A stretch of DNA of 64,000 nt from Candidatus Mycobacterium wuenschmannii (GTDB taxonomy: Bacteria > Actinomycetota > Actinomycetes > Mycobacteriales > Mycobacteriaceae), in NCBI RefSeq assembly GCF_030252325.1, contig NZ_CP126981.1, forward strand, positions 1 to 64,000. The letters are read 5' to 3'. Positions within the stretch are counted from its first letter, which is position 1. Each line of letters starts with the position of its first letter. A program made the position numbers and the translations under genes. The notes beneath the pieces were generated by a model. The model had not been told where the DNA came from, did not search any database, and worked only from the letters and a program-made list of their open reading frames with translations. Shown here piece by piece: positions 8,295 to 16,664 of this stretch.

Positions 8295-9496
8295 CAGATC
8301 ACCCCCTCCGCTCGCAACTCCGCGATCTCGTCGGCGCTGCGGCCCAGCAGACCGCCGTAGACGTCGTCGTTGTGCTGACCGGGCCGGGCCGACCCGGCAG
8401 TGCGTACGCCGCCGGGCGATTCCGACAGCACCGGCGTGACACCCGGCCCGAGCACCGGGCGGGCGAGGCGCTCGTCGTGGTGCTCGACGAGCATGCCGCG
8501 GGCGCGTAGCTGCGGGTCGGTCACCACCTCGGCGACGGTGTTGATCGGACCCGAGATGACCCCGGCGGCGCTGAGCGTCTCGATGATGTCGCCAGGCTGG
8601 CGCTCGGCGGCCCAGCCGCCGATTATCGCGTCGAGCTCGTCCTGATTGCGGCCGCGGGCAACGTGATTGGCAAACCGGACGTCGGTGGCCAGCTCGGTCT
8701 GCCCCATCGCCGTGCAGAGCCGGGCGAAGACGGTGTCCTGGTTCGCGGCGATCACCACCCAGGATCCGTCGGCGCTCTGGTAGATGTTCGACGGCGCGAT
8801 GCCCTCCAGCCGGGTGCCGGACGGCCCGCGCACCACGCCGCCGACGTCGTAGTCGGGAATGGTGGATTCCTGCACGGCCAAGCATGATTCGTTGAGCGCC
8901 ACGTCGACGACCTGGCCGTGCCCGGTGACGCTGCGGCGATACAGTGCGGCCAGAGCGCCCTGGGCCCCGAACATCCCGGCCAGGCTGTCGCCCAGCGACA
9001 AGGCCAGCCGCGGGGGCGGCCCGCCCGGGAACCCGTTGAGGTGCCGCAGCCCGCTGGACGCCTCGGCCACGGAGGCGTAGCCGGCCTTGTGGGCGTCGGG
9101 CCCGGTCTGCCCGTAGCCGGACACTCGAACGAGGATGATCCCCGAATTACGTTCGTTCAGAACGTCGTAACCCAGGTTCCACTTTTCCAGTGTGCCGGGG
9201 CGGAAGTTCTCCACGATGATGTCGGATATCTCGACGAGGTCGAGGAACAGCTCGCGCCCGCGTGCCTTGCGCAGGTCGAGGGTGATGGCCCGCTTGTTGC
9301 GGGCGTGCACGGTCCAGAACACGTGGTGCCCGTCGACCTCGGCCTGCCCCCAGGTGCGCAGCGGGTCCGGGGTGCTGGGAAGTTCGACCTTGATGACGTC
9401 GGCGCCCATGTCGCCGAGCAGCCGCCCGGCGAACGGCCCGGAGATCAGGGTGCCCAACTCGAGCACCCGGATGTCCTCCAACGCACCTGTCGTCAC
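8294..9496 (-). CDS. CaiB/BaiF family (class III) CoA transferase
   Basis: A 400-aa class III CoA transferase. N-terminal VLELGTLISGPFAGRLLGDMGADVIKVE is the family signature; the catalytic Asp170 is in SLGDSLAGMFG; the C-terminal domain has AGVISGPINTVAEVVTDPQL. Transfers CoA between carboxylic acids through an aspartyl-CoA intermediate. Overlaps the upstream hydrolase stop by 4 bases and couples directly to the HMG-CoA-lyase-like gene, suggesting it loads CoA on the acid that the lyase then splits (inference). Confidence 0.93.
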   Translation of the reverse strand: MTTGALEDIRVLELGTLISGPFAGRLLGDMGADVIKVELPSTPDPLRTWGQAEVDGHHVFWTVHARNKRAITLDLRKARGRELFLDLVEISDIIVENFRPGTLEKWNLGYDVLNERNSGIILVRVSGYGQTGPDAHKAGYASVAEASSGLRHLNGFPGGPPPRLALSLGDSLAGMFGAQGALAALYRRSVTGHGQVVDVALNESCLAVQESTIPDYDVGGVVRGPSGTRLEGIAPSNIYQSADGSWVVIAANQDTVFARLCTAMGQTELATDVRFANHVARGRNQDELDAIIGGWAAERQPGDIIETLSAAGVISGPINTVAEVVTDPQLRARGMLVEHHDERLARPVLGPGVTPVLSESPGGVRTAGSARPGQHNDDVYGGLLGRSADEIAELRAEGVI

Positions 9497-10686
9497 GAAA
9501 CCCCCGTGAAGTCATGGCGCACAAGCCAATCGGTGACGACGGTGACGGCCTCGCGCAGCTTGTCGCGCTGGTCGGGTCCGGCGTAGTAGTGCGTGGCGCC
9601 GTGGATTTCGTGCATCTCCTTGTCCGGGTGGCCGATGGCCTCGAACAGGCGGCGGGTGTGCTCGGGTGTGCAGGCGTCGTCGGCGAGGTTGCCGATCACC
9701 AGCGACGGCACCGCGATGTCGCGGCCGCAAGCGATGCCGTCGCCGTGCGCGTCGTCGTAGCTCCATTGCGACAGCCAGCTGCGCAGCGTCGAGAATCGCG
9801 CCAGGCCGACCGGACCCATGTTCACCACTCGAGGATCGCCCAGATAACACGTTCCCGGAACCCGTTCGTTGGGATCGACGGCCGGGTCGAGCCAGCGTGG
9901 GTCGGCCATGGTGCCGTGCACGATGAAACCAAATTCGTCGTCGGGACGACCGGCGGCCTTCAGCTCGGCCAGTTTGTCCTTGACCCACGCGGTGATTCGG
10001 CGGTTGCGGTCGATCTGCGCCTGCCGGTAGCGGGCCAGGAACTCCTGGCTGTACGGCGGCTGGTTGGGGTTGTCCGGGTTGTAGAGATCCAGCTCCGGGT
10101 CGCGCTTGGAAGGGTCAGACTCGTCGAGAATCGAGCCGTCCATCCATTCGGTGAGCGTGCCGTGCCGGCTGATGTGGGCGGCCAGCAACATGAGCCCGTC
10201 GGCGGCGGGTAGGTCGAGCTTGGTCAGGTCGGGGCCGTCGCCGGACGGGCTCGAGGTGATCGTCGCGTGTTGGGCCTGCTGTTGGTAGAACACCGACAGC
10301 GACCCGCCGCCGCTCCAACCGGCGAGCACGACCTTGCGATAACCCAGACGCTCCTTGGCGTCCTTGATGGCCGCGCCGAGGTCTTCGATCACCTTCTCCA
10401 TCAGCAGCGCCGAGTCGGTGCCGCGGAATCGGCTGTTGCAGTAGATGACATGGTGGCCCGCACGCGCCAACGCGTTGATCATCGGCAGGTACGCGCCACC
10501 GCCGATCGGGTGCATGAACATCAGCACGGTGTCCGACGGGGTGTCCTTCGGCTTGAGCAGGTAGCTCTCCAGCACCACGATTTCGGCGAGGCCACCGTAG
10601 ACGTCGCGCACGCCGGAATTGTTTTGGAACGCAACCAGATAGGGGATCCGTTCGTAGTCGTGCTTCACAGGTGCGCTCACGGTCAT
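9493..10686 (-). CDS. Alpha/beta-hydrolase
   Basis: A 397-aa alpha/beta-hydrolase. The oxyanion region is MFMHPIGGGAYLPM, the nucleophile elbow is GWSGGG with Ser125, and the C-terminal GATHYYAGP supplies the likely catalytic His. The mid region with WMDGSILDESDPSKRDPELD is an insertion typical of a cap. The start overlaps the dioxygenase-like gene's stop by one base and its own stop overlaps the CoA-transferase start by 4 bases. Probably hydrolyses an ester, lactone or ring-cleavage product of the pathway; substrate unknown. Confidence 0.85.
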   Translation of the reverse strand: MTVSAPVKHDYERIPYLVAFQNNSGVRDVYGGLAEIVVLESYLLKPKDTPSDTVLMFMHPIGGGAYLPMINALARAGHHVIYCNSRFRGTDSALLMEKVIEDLGAAIKDAKERLGYRKVVLAGWSGGGSLSVFYQQQAQHATITSSPSGDGPDLTKLDLPAADGLMLLAAHISRHGTLTEWMDGSILDESDPSKRDPELDLYNPDNPNQPPYSQEFLARYRQAQIDRNRRITAWVKDKLAELKAAGRPDDEFGFIVHGTMADPRWLDPAVDPNERVPGTCYLGDPRVVNMGPVGLARFSTLRSWLSQWSYDDAHGDGIACGRDIAVPSLVIGNLADDACTPEHTRRLFEAIGHPDKEMHEIHGATHYYAGPDQRDKLREAVTVVTDWLVRHDFTGVS

Positions 10687-11777
10687 CAGTGCTGTCCTAG
10701 GTCGTTGGCCAGCACCTCGGCTGACGGGGTGAGCCGGCGACGGGTGTCGACGGCGATGACCTGCCAGTCGACGCGCGAGTGCTCGTCGAATTTGCGGCGG
10801 GCCCGCTCGCGCGCCTTCTCGGGCGCGCCGTGGTGAACGCCTTGCGGCGCATGGGAAATCAGCCCCGGCGGCATCGGGATGCCGTACAGCGAACCGCCGT
10901 GGAAGAACGCGATCTCGTCGTAGTCGACGTTGCGGTGGTACCAGGGGGTGCGCTCGGTGCCCGGTACGCCTTCTGCGGGCTTGGGCAAAAAGTTCATCAC
11001 GTATACCCCCGTGGCTTGCATGAACAGGTGCACGGTCGGGGGGAGGTGGACGCTGTCAGAGGTCACTACGTTGTAGTCGTCGATATTGAAGGTGAACGCG
11101 AAGTTGTCGCCGCGCCATCCTTCGACGTCGAGCGGATTGTGTTGGTAGAACTGCGTTGTCGGGCCGCCCTCATGGATCAGCCGGACCCGGTACTCGTCGC
11201 GGCCGTCGTCGGCGATGGGCTCGGGTTCGGGGATCACCGCCTGCGACGGGTCGAACGGGAAGTGCCGGCCCAGCGGACCCGGCGGCGGAACCCGGAATTC
11301 GTCGGTGGCCTCGATCATCAGCAGCGTGGTGGGGTGGTCGGGAACCTGGCGCCAGGTGCAGGCCTTCGGCAGATACACCCAATCGCCCGCGCGGTAGCGC
11401 AGCGGCCCGAACTCGGTCTCGAGCAGGCCGGCGCCTTGGTGCACGAAACACAGCAGATCGCCGTCGACGTGCCGGGCGAAATACGGCATCGGCTGCTCGC
11501 GACGGGACAGCGAGATACGGCAGTCGGCATTGCCGAACATGAGCAGCGGGCCGCCCTCGGCGTCGGTGGCGTCACTGGGCTTGAGCTCGCTGGACAGCAC
11601 GTCGACCGGGCGCAGCGGTCCCTCGGACCGATAGGCGGTGGGGTCGTTGCGGCGGTACAGGTTCGCGGTGCGGCCGACGAAGCCACGCCGGCCGAGCTCG
11701 TCGTCTTTCAGCCCGTCGAGATCGGCGTGCAAGCGACGTGGCGTGGTGCCTTTACGCAGGTGAACGAACGATTCCAT
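10686..11777 (-). CDS. Homogentisate 1,2-dioxygenase-like ring-cleavage enzyme
   Basis: A 363-aa cupin-fold protein of the homogentisate 1,2-dioxygenase family, shorter than typical HmgA (about 430-450 aa). Candidate iron ligands lie in WYHRNVDYDEIAF (His281 with Asp287/Glu288) and in APQGVHHG (His315/His316), matching the HRN...E and ...H pattern of the family. It would open a hydroquinone-type aromatic ring with O2. ATG at 11777 rather than the upstream in-frame ATG at 11804, which would lie in the promoter region. First gene of the ten-gene operon. No maleylacetoacetate isomerase or FAH gene is in this operon, so the ring substrate may differ from homogentisate. Confidence 0.85.
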   Translation of the reverse strand: MESFVHLRKGTTPRRLHADLDGLKDDELGRRGFVGRTANLYRRNDPTAYRSEGPLRPVDVLSSELKPSDATDAEGGPLLMFGNADCRISLSRREQPMPYFARHVDGDLLCFVHQGAGLLETEFGPLRYRAGDWVYLPKACTWRQVPDHPTTLLMIEATDEFRVPPPGPLGRHFPFDPSQAVIPEPEPIADDGRDEYRVRLIHEGGPTTQFYQHNPLDVEGWRGDNFAFTFNIDDYNVVTSDSVHLPPTVHLFMQATGVYVMNFLPKPAEGVPGTERTPWYHRNVDYDEIAFFHGGSLYGIPMPPGLISHAPQGVHHGAPEKARERARRKFDEHSRVDWQVIAVDTRRRLTPSAEVLANDLGQH

Positions 11778-11809
11778 GATGGCTCCGGTATCAAGGCGGC
11801 ACAAAACTG

Positions 11810-11825
11810 AAAGTGACGTTACTTT
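11810..11825. promoter_or_regulatory. Near-perfect 16-bp palindrome, putative TetR operator
   Basis: AAAGTGACGTTACTTT, with arms complementary except for one position, lies between the divergent dioxygenase-like gene (start 11777, minus) and SRPBCC gene (start 11890, plus). Size and position fit a TetR-family operator controlling both directions; the candidate regulator is the TetR at 6791-7402. Binding is inference. Confidence 0.5.
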
Positions 11826-11889
11826 TTCTTATCGTCAGTGACAAGAGGAACCGAGATGAATTCTGCGCCCGGGAGCAGTCTGTATCGGC

Positions 11890-12369
11890 ATGACCAACGA
11901 CACCACCCTCGCCACCATCACGATCCCCGCTTCGGCCGAAGCCGTGTTCGGCATCCTGGCCAACCCCGCGACTCACGAATCCATCGACGGCACCGGCTGG
12001 GTACGGGAATCCCTCGACGGCGAATCGCTGACGCGCAACGGGCAGGTCTTCCGGATCGCGATGTACCACGACAACCACCCGGACAAGAACTACGAGATGG
12101 CGAACAAGGTGACCGTGTTCGACCGCCCGCACGCCATCGCCTGGGAGCCCGGCCAGGACCTGGCAGGGGACGGCAACCTGTCATTCGGTGGCTGGATCTG
12201 GCGCTACGACATCGCCGACGCCGGGCCGTCGGAGGTCCGTGTCACGCTGACCTACGACTGGTCGGCGGTGCCGGCCGAACTGCGTGAGCACATCGGTTTC
12301 CCGCCGTTCGAGCCCTCGCATCTGGAGAACTCGCTACGGCACCTGTCGGACCTGGCCGCCCGGGCCTGA
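11890..12369 (+). CDS. SRPBCC / polyketide-cyclase-type lipid-binding protein
   Basis: A 159-aa START-like protein: ATITIPASAEAVFGILANPATHESIDGTGW at the N-terminus is the typical first strand plus helix, and FEPSHLENSLRHLSDLAA is the long C-terminal helix. Proteins of this fold bind hydrophobic ligands or act as cyclases; no catalytic residues identify a reaction. Transcribed divergently from the ten-gene operon from a shared 112-base region holding a palindrome, so it is probably co-regulated with it. Confidence 0.8.
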   Translation: MTNDTTLATITIPASAEAVFGILANPATHESIDGTGWVRESLDGESLTRNGQVFRIAMYHDNHPDKNYEMANKVTVFDRPHAIAWEPGQDLAGDGNLSFGGWIWRYDIADAGPSEVRVTLTYDWSAVPAELREHIGFPPFEPSHLENSLRHLSDLAARA

Positions 12370-12385
12370 GGCTTCCGACGCGAAA

Positions 12386-12432
12386 CAGAAGCCAGGGCTG
12401 TCAAATTTAGCGATGAGCGACCCTGGCTTCTG
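12386..12432. terminator. Inverted repeat between convergent genes, possible bidirectional terminator
   Basis: Perfect 12-bp arms CAGAAGCCAGGG (12386-12397) and CCCTGGCTTCTG (12421-12432) separated by 23 bases, located between the stop of the plus-strand SRPBCC gene and the stop of the minus-strand oxidoreductase. There is no long U tract, as is common in mycobacteria. The loop is long for an intrinsic terminator. Confidence 0.55.
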
Positions 12433-12451
12433 CTTGGCGGGATAGGGGGCG

Positions 12452-13429
12452 TCAGTCCCGAACGCGGAGAACGACTTTGCCCTTGGCGGTGCGATTTTCC
12501 AGCGAGGCGATCGCGGCCCCCGCTTCCTCCAGCGGGTAGACGACCGGCTCGGGCGGCGGCAGCGTGCCCGACGACAGCAGCTTCTCCAGATCGGCCCACT
12601 GCTCGGCCAGCGCGTTGGGGTGGGTGCCCGCCCAGGCGCCCCAACCGACGCCGACGACGTCAATGTTGTTCAGCAGCAAGCGGTTTACCTTGACGGTGGG
12701 GATTTCACCGCCGGTGAAGCCGATGACCAGCAGCCGGCCACCCGGTGCGAGCGAGCGCAGCGAGTCGGTGAATCGGTCGCCACCGACCGGGTCGACCACC
12801 ATGTCGACTCCACGGCCGCCGGTCAGTTCCTTGGCGGCGTCCTTGAATCCGTCGGCCAGCACGACGTCCGTCGCGCCCGCCGCCCGCGCGATGTCGGCCT
12901 TTTCCTCGGTGCTGACGACCGCGATGACCTCGGACGCTCCGAGGACTTTCGCCAGCCGAAGCGTCGAGGTGCCGATCCCGCCGGCGGCCCCGTGCACCAG
13001 CACCGATTCGCCCTCGTGCAGCCGACCCCGAACCGTTAGCGCGAAGTACATGGTCAGGTCGTTGAACAGCAGGCCCGCGCCCGCCGTGAAGCTGACGTTG
13101 TCCGGCAGTTTGAAGACCCGGTCGGGCTGCAGCACCGCGACCTCGGCCATCCCGCCGGTCAGCATGGTCAGGCCGACCACCCGGTCGCCGGCCTTGACGT
13201 GCGCGCCGTCCGGCGCTGAGCGCACGACGCCGGCGATCTCGGCGCCAAGGACAAACGGCGGGTCGGGGCGGTATTGGTAGAGGCCGCGCGTCAGCAACGC
13301 GTCGGGGAAGGCCGCGCCGGCCGCGTGGACCTCGACGACCACACCGTCGCCCGTGGGCTCGTCGATCTCGGCGACCTCGACTGCCTCGGGCCCGTCGAGT
13401 CTTGTCAATTGTGCTGCGCGCATGGCCAT
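12452..13429 (-). CDS. NADPH:quinone oxidoreductase-like MDR protein (FadB4-like)
   Basis: A 325-aa zinc-free medium-chain dehydrogenase/reductase of the quinone-oxidoreductase type. N-terminal GroES-like domain with VEVHAAGAAFPDALLTRGLYQ and PFVLGAEIAGVV; Rossmann domain with VLVHGAAGGIGTSTLRLAKVLGA; C-terminal VYPLEEAGAAIASLENRTAKGKVVL. NADPH-dependent reduction of quinones or enones is expected. The closest remembered neighbourhood is M. tuberculosis fadB4, which lies by fadE23 and the response regulator as here. The ATG at 13429 is chosen because GGGG lies 8 bases upstream; 13423 is an alternative. Confidence 0.88.
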   Translation of the reverse strand: MAMRAAQLTRLDGPEAVEVAEIDEPTGDGVVVEVHAAGAAFPDALLTRGLYQYRPDPPFVLGAEIAGVVRSAPDGAHVKAGDRVVGLTMLTGGMAEVAVLQPDRVFKLPDNVSFTAGAGLLFNDLTMYFALTVRGRLHEGESVLVHGAAGGIGTSTLRLAKVLGASEVIAVVSTEEKADIARAAGATDVVLADGFKDAAKELTGGRGVDMVVDPVGGDRFTDSLRSLAPGGRLLVIGFTGGEIPTVKVNRLLLNNIDVVGVGWGAWAGTHPNALAEQWADLEKLLSSGTLPPPEPVVYPLEEAGAAIASLENRTAKGKVVLRVRD

Positions 13430-13433
13430 GACG

Positions 13434-13763
13434 TTAGCCCCGCGGTGTTTGGTCGCCGCCATCGGTGCGGCGCTGGACTGACCGGCGGGAAAAGACCCAC
13501 ACCGAGCCGGCGAAGACCAGCATCGCGCAGCCGCCGCCCGTCATGGCGACGGCGAGCCGGTGATTGCGGGCCCGCTGGTGGTCGTAGTCGTTGAGCCACG
13601 ACTTGTGCGGGCGGCTGCTGGAGTTCGGGCACGTTTCGCCGGGGTGCATCACCCTGCCGCCGCAGTAGTCGATGTGCGCCCAGCTGTTCAGGCCGCCGAT
13701 GACCATGCCGACGGCGACGACGGCAACGGCGAATGCACCCGCGCGGTTGTCCTTCGATGCCAC
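13434..13763 (-). CDS. Small two-helix membrane protein, unknown function
   Basis: A 109-aa protein with a first hydrophobic segment (AFAVAVVAVGMVIGGLNSW) and a second near the C-terminus (LAVAMTGGGCAMLVFAGSVWVF). The loop between them holds two Cys (YCGG, GETCPN) and is probably extracytoplasmic; the tail is basic. I do not recognise a named family. GTG at 13763 is preferred to a TTG two codons earlier. It ends 4 bases before the oxidoreductase start, so the two may be co-transcribed. Confidence 0.6.
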   Translation of the reverse strand: MASKDNRAGAFAVAVVAVGMVIGGLNSWAHIDYCGGRVMHPGETCPNSSSRPHKSWLNDYDHQRARNHRLAVAMTGGGCAMLVFAGSVWVFSRRSVQRRTDGGDQTPRG

Positions 13764-13772
13764 CGCCAAACG

Positions 13773-14804
13773 CTAGCGCCTGCTGGTCAGCCGGGTGATG
13801 CCGCGCAGCACCGAGCGGCTGACCGTGTGCCGAACCCGTTGCGTCACCGACTGGGGGATCGGTTGGGGCGCAGCGCCGAGCTGGGGGAACAGGGTCAGCG
13901 CGTTGCGGCGTTCGATGTCCGCACGCGCTTCGGCGTCGAGGCCCGGGTAGGTCTCCAGCCCGGCCGCGAACAGCTGTCCGGCGACGGTCGGCGCGAATGG
14001 GAAGTCGGACCCGAAGGTGATGTGTCCCGGCCTGGCGAAGGCCAGCAGGGTCGGCAATGCTGCGGCGCTCGACGACAGTGCGGTGTCGAAGTAGAAGCCG
14101 GCGAAGTCGTCGAGGACGTCGGCTGGACTGCGGCCGGTGTCGGCGGTGATGGCCACCGCCATCCGATGGCTCGCGTACGGGACGAAGCCGCCACCGTGAC
14201 TGAGGATGAACCGGATGTTGGGGTATCGGGCTCGAATCCCGTTACGCACCAACAGGTATGCGGCCCGGGTGGTATCGAGCAGGAAGTCGGCCGCGAACGG
14301 CGGAAGGTCAGGCACCGTCGGGCCGGGCAGTTCGCCGGGATGGATGAACACCACCGCCGCGCGTTCGTCGAGGGTCGCGAACAGCGCGTCCTGGCCCCGC
14401 TCGCCGAGGTACGTGCTCGCGTTGTTGGCCAGCAGTACGACTCCGTCGGCGCGCAGGTCATCCAGGGCGCGAACGATTTCCCTGCCCGCTTCGTCGATGT
14501 CAGGCAGCGGGATGGTCGCGAAGAAGCCGTAGCGGTCGGGATGCTCGGCCGACAGCGCGGCACAGTAATCGTTGACGTCGCGCGCGAGCGCGGCCGCGTC
14601 CGCGGGGTTGGGCAAAAACGCTGTGCCAGGGGTGGATACGGACAGGATCGCGGTGCCGACGTCCAGCTCGGCCATCGCCTGCAGCGACACGTCCACGCTC
14701 CACTCCGGAAGCTCGCGGCCCCCGGCCTCGGCCAATCCTGCCCGCAGCAATGTCTTTCGATAGTCCGGCGGGATGACGTGGTGGTGGGTGTCAATGCGCA
14801 ACAC
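13773..14804 (-). CDS. Amidohydrolase family 2 (ACMSD-like) protein
   Basis: A 343-aa TIM-barrel metal-dependent hydrolase of the amidohydrolase-2 group, which includes ACMSD and 6-methylsalicylate-type decarboxylases. Metal ligands visible: His7 and His9 in RIDTHHHVIPP, His155 in FIHPGE, His203 in LSHGGG and Asp267 in FGSDFPF. In this subgroup decarboxylation of an aromatic or muconate semialdehyde acid is common, fitting a meta-cleavage cluster; hydrolysis is also possible. The start overlaps the dioxygenase stop by 14 bases. Last gene of the minus arm. Confidence 0.85.
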   Translation of the reverse strand: MLRIDTHHHVIPPDYRKTLLRAGLAEAGGRELPEWSVDVSLQAMAELDVGTAILSVSTPGTAFLPNPADAAALARDVNDYCAALSAEHPDRYGFFATIPLPDIDEAGREIVRALDDLRADGVVLLANNASTYLGERGQDALFATLDERAAVVFIHPGELPGPTVPDLPPFAADFLLDTTRAAYLLVRNGIRARYPNIRFILSHGGGFVPYASHRMAVAITADTGRSPADVLDDFAGFYFDTALSSSAAALPTLLAFARPGHITFGSDFPFAPTVAGQLFAAGLETYPGLDAEARADIERRNALTLFPQLGAAPQPIPQSVTQRVRHTVSRSVLRGITRLTSRR

Positions 14805-15798
14805 GATCTCCTGCTCGATGGTAAGCCAACGCCGGCACGGTGTCTTCGCGGTGCAGCAGCGACTGGGCCGCGGTCTTGAACTGGGACAGCTTCTCCACGA
14901 TGCTCTGGCCTTCGCGGGTGTGGCCCCAGATGCTGATGCCTTGATATGTCTGTGGCTCCCAGGTGTTCTCGTCGACGACGATGGGGTTCCAGCCCACCTC
15001 CCACTCGAAACCGGAAGGTGTGACGGCGTAGTAGGAGAGTTCGCGGTCGTTGGTGTGTTGCCCGACCCCGAGCGCCATGCCGAAGCCGAGCTCCCGGACG
15101 CGCTGATACGACGCGACCATGTCGTCGAGATCGGCGACCTGAATGTTGAGGTGCTGGACGCGGGTGCGGATCGGGTTGATCGGCAGCCGGTTCACCGCGG
15201 CGATCGCGACCGAGTGATGGCGCTGGTTCACCCGCAGGAAGCGGATCTTGAACTTGAGACCGCTGATGGTCTCGTCGATGAAGTCGGTGAGACGCGCGTC
15301 GAACACGGTGTTGTAATAGCCATGCAGCTCTTGCGGTTTGGTGGAGGTGACGGCGACGTGGCCCATGCCGGATTCGCCGGTGACGAATCCGCCCCGCACC
15401 GCCATGTCGAGTGGCGCGACGCCGCTGCAGGCACGTGTGAAGATCTCCTGCGCCAATCCGTTGGGGCCGGGGAATCGAATCAGTCGGTCGACGCCGCGGG
15501 CTGCAGCTTCCTCGGCACTACCTTCCACGCGGGGCACGCCGCGCCCGGTGATCCGGTCGAGGATTTCGTCGAACGTGCTGTGATCGTCGACTTCCCAGCC
15601 CAGGGCGGTGACGTCCTCGGCCGGACCGCGTTGGATCAGGAAGCGGCACTGGTGTTCGTCGAGCCGGAATCGCAGTGCATCGGGCAACGTCTCGTCGAGA
15701 TGCATCCCGATGGCGTCGCGGCCGAAGCGCCGCCACTCGCCGAACTTCTCGGTGTCGACGACGAGGTAACCGAGTCGAAGCTTGCCGAAGACGTTCAT
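14791..15798 (-). CDS. Type I extradiol ring-cleavage dioxygenase (VOC family)
   Basis: A 335-aa two-domain vicinal-oxygen-chelate protein of the BphC/HsaC type. The 2-His-1-carboxylate iron site is visible in the C-terminal domain: His147 in GMGHVAVTS, His216 in VQHLNIQV and Glu267 in PSGFEWEVGW. It should open a catechol ring meta to the hydroxyls. ATG at 15798 overlaps the upstream C-C hydrolase stop by 4 bases; a longer frame upstream is shadow. With the hydroxylase and hydrolase it forms a classic hydroxylate, cleave, hydrolyse series. Confidence 0.93.
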   Translation of the reverse strand: MNVFGKLRLGYLVVDTEKFGEWRRFGRDAIGMHLDETLPDALRFRLDEHQCRFLIQRGPAEDVTALGWEVDDHSTFDEILDRITGRGVPRVEGSAEEAAARGVDRLIRFPGPNGLAQEIFTRACSGVAPLDMAVRGGFVTGESGMGHVAVTSTKPQELHGYYNTVFDARLTDFIDETISGLKFKIRFLRVNQRHHSVAIAAVNRLPINPIRTRVQHLNIQVADLDDMVASYQRVRELGFGMALGVGQHTNDRELSYYAVTPSGFEWEVGWNPIVVDENTWEPQTYQGISIWGHTREGQSIVEKLSQFKTAAQSLLHREDTVPALAYHRAGDRVAH

Positions 15799-16664
15799 GG
15801 TTGGAACACCGAAGGGCTGCTGAGGAAGTCGACGACGACACGGTTGAATAATTCGGCGCGTTCCCACTGCAACCAGTGGCCGGTGCGCGATGTCATGATC
15901 AGGTCCGCGTTGGGCATCATGTTCGCCAGCATCGGCCCGCCGGACGGCCGGTTGACCTTGTCATCGCGACCCCACAGCACCAGCGTCGGGGTGGTCAATC
16001 GCGCAAGCCTTCTGTCGCGGGTGAGGTCCATCCGCCACAGCGTTCTCAGTGCCGTCGGGCCCGAGGGCCGGCGCAGCGGGGGATCGGCCACCACCTCGGG
16101 ATCGAGCGACGCCTCGTAGCGCAGGTCGATCACGCTGTCCGGCACCGAAGCGCCGTCGTAGACAAGGTAATTGCGAATGAACGTCTCTAGCTTGTCGCGA
16201 CTCGGCCCACTGCCGCTGTAGTACGACAGCAGGCTTTTCAGTCCCGCGGTCGGGAGACCGCGGGTGGTGCCGATGCCGCCGGGGCCCATCAGCACCAGCT
16301 GGTCGACACGCTGCGGGGCATCCAGGGCCAATCGCAGCGCGGCCGCGCCGCCGTACGAGTTGCCCACCAGAGATGCTGTGGCGAAGTTCAATTCGTCGAG
16401 CAGTCCGCGCATCATGTCGGCCAGATAGCCGAACGGGTCGGACTGATCGACATACTTCCTCGAGCGACCGTAGCCGGGCATGTCCGGGACGATCACCCGG
16501 AAATGTTCGGCAAGGGCGTCGATGTTGCGGGAGTAGTTCGACACCCCGGACGCTCCGGGCCCGCCGCCGTGCAGCATGACTAGGGGCGTTCCGCTCCCGG
16601 CTTCGGCGACGAAGATCGGCTTCCCCGCGACGGTGACGGTGTGCTCGGTCAGCGCGGTGCTCAT
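15795..16664 (-). CDS. Meta-cleavage product C-C hydrolase (MhpC/BphD/HsaD type)
   Basis: A 289-aa alpha/beta-hydrolase of the meta-cleavage product hydrolase group. Oxyanion motif VMLHGGGPGASG (residues 29-40), nucleophile Ser103 in VGNSYGGAAALRLA, acid in LWGRDDKVNRP, and His in RTGHWLQWERAE. It hydrolyses a 2-hydroxymuconic-semialdehyde-type vinylogous 1,5-diketone to a carboxylic acid plus a hydroxydienoate. 4-base overlaps on both sides link it to the hydroxylase and the dioxygenase. The downstream hydratase and aldolase are not in this cluster. Confidence 0.93.
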   Translation of the reverse strand: MSTALTEHTVTVAGKPIFVAEAGSGTPLVMLHGGGPGASGVSNYSRNIDALAEHFRVIVPDMPGYGRSRKYVDQSDPFGYLADMMRGLLDELNFATASLVGNSYGGAAALRLALDAPQRVDQLVLMGPGGIGTTRGLPTAGLKSLLSYYSGSGPSRDKLETFIRNYLVYDGASVPDSVIDLRYEASLDPEVVADPPLRRPSGPTALRTLWRMDLTRDRRLARLTTPTLVLWGRDDKVNRPSGGPMLANMMPNADLIMTSRTGHWLQWERAELFNRVVVDFLSSPSVFQP

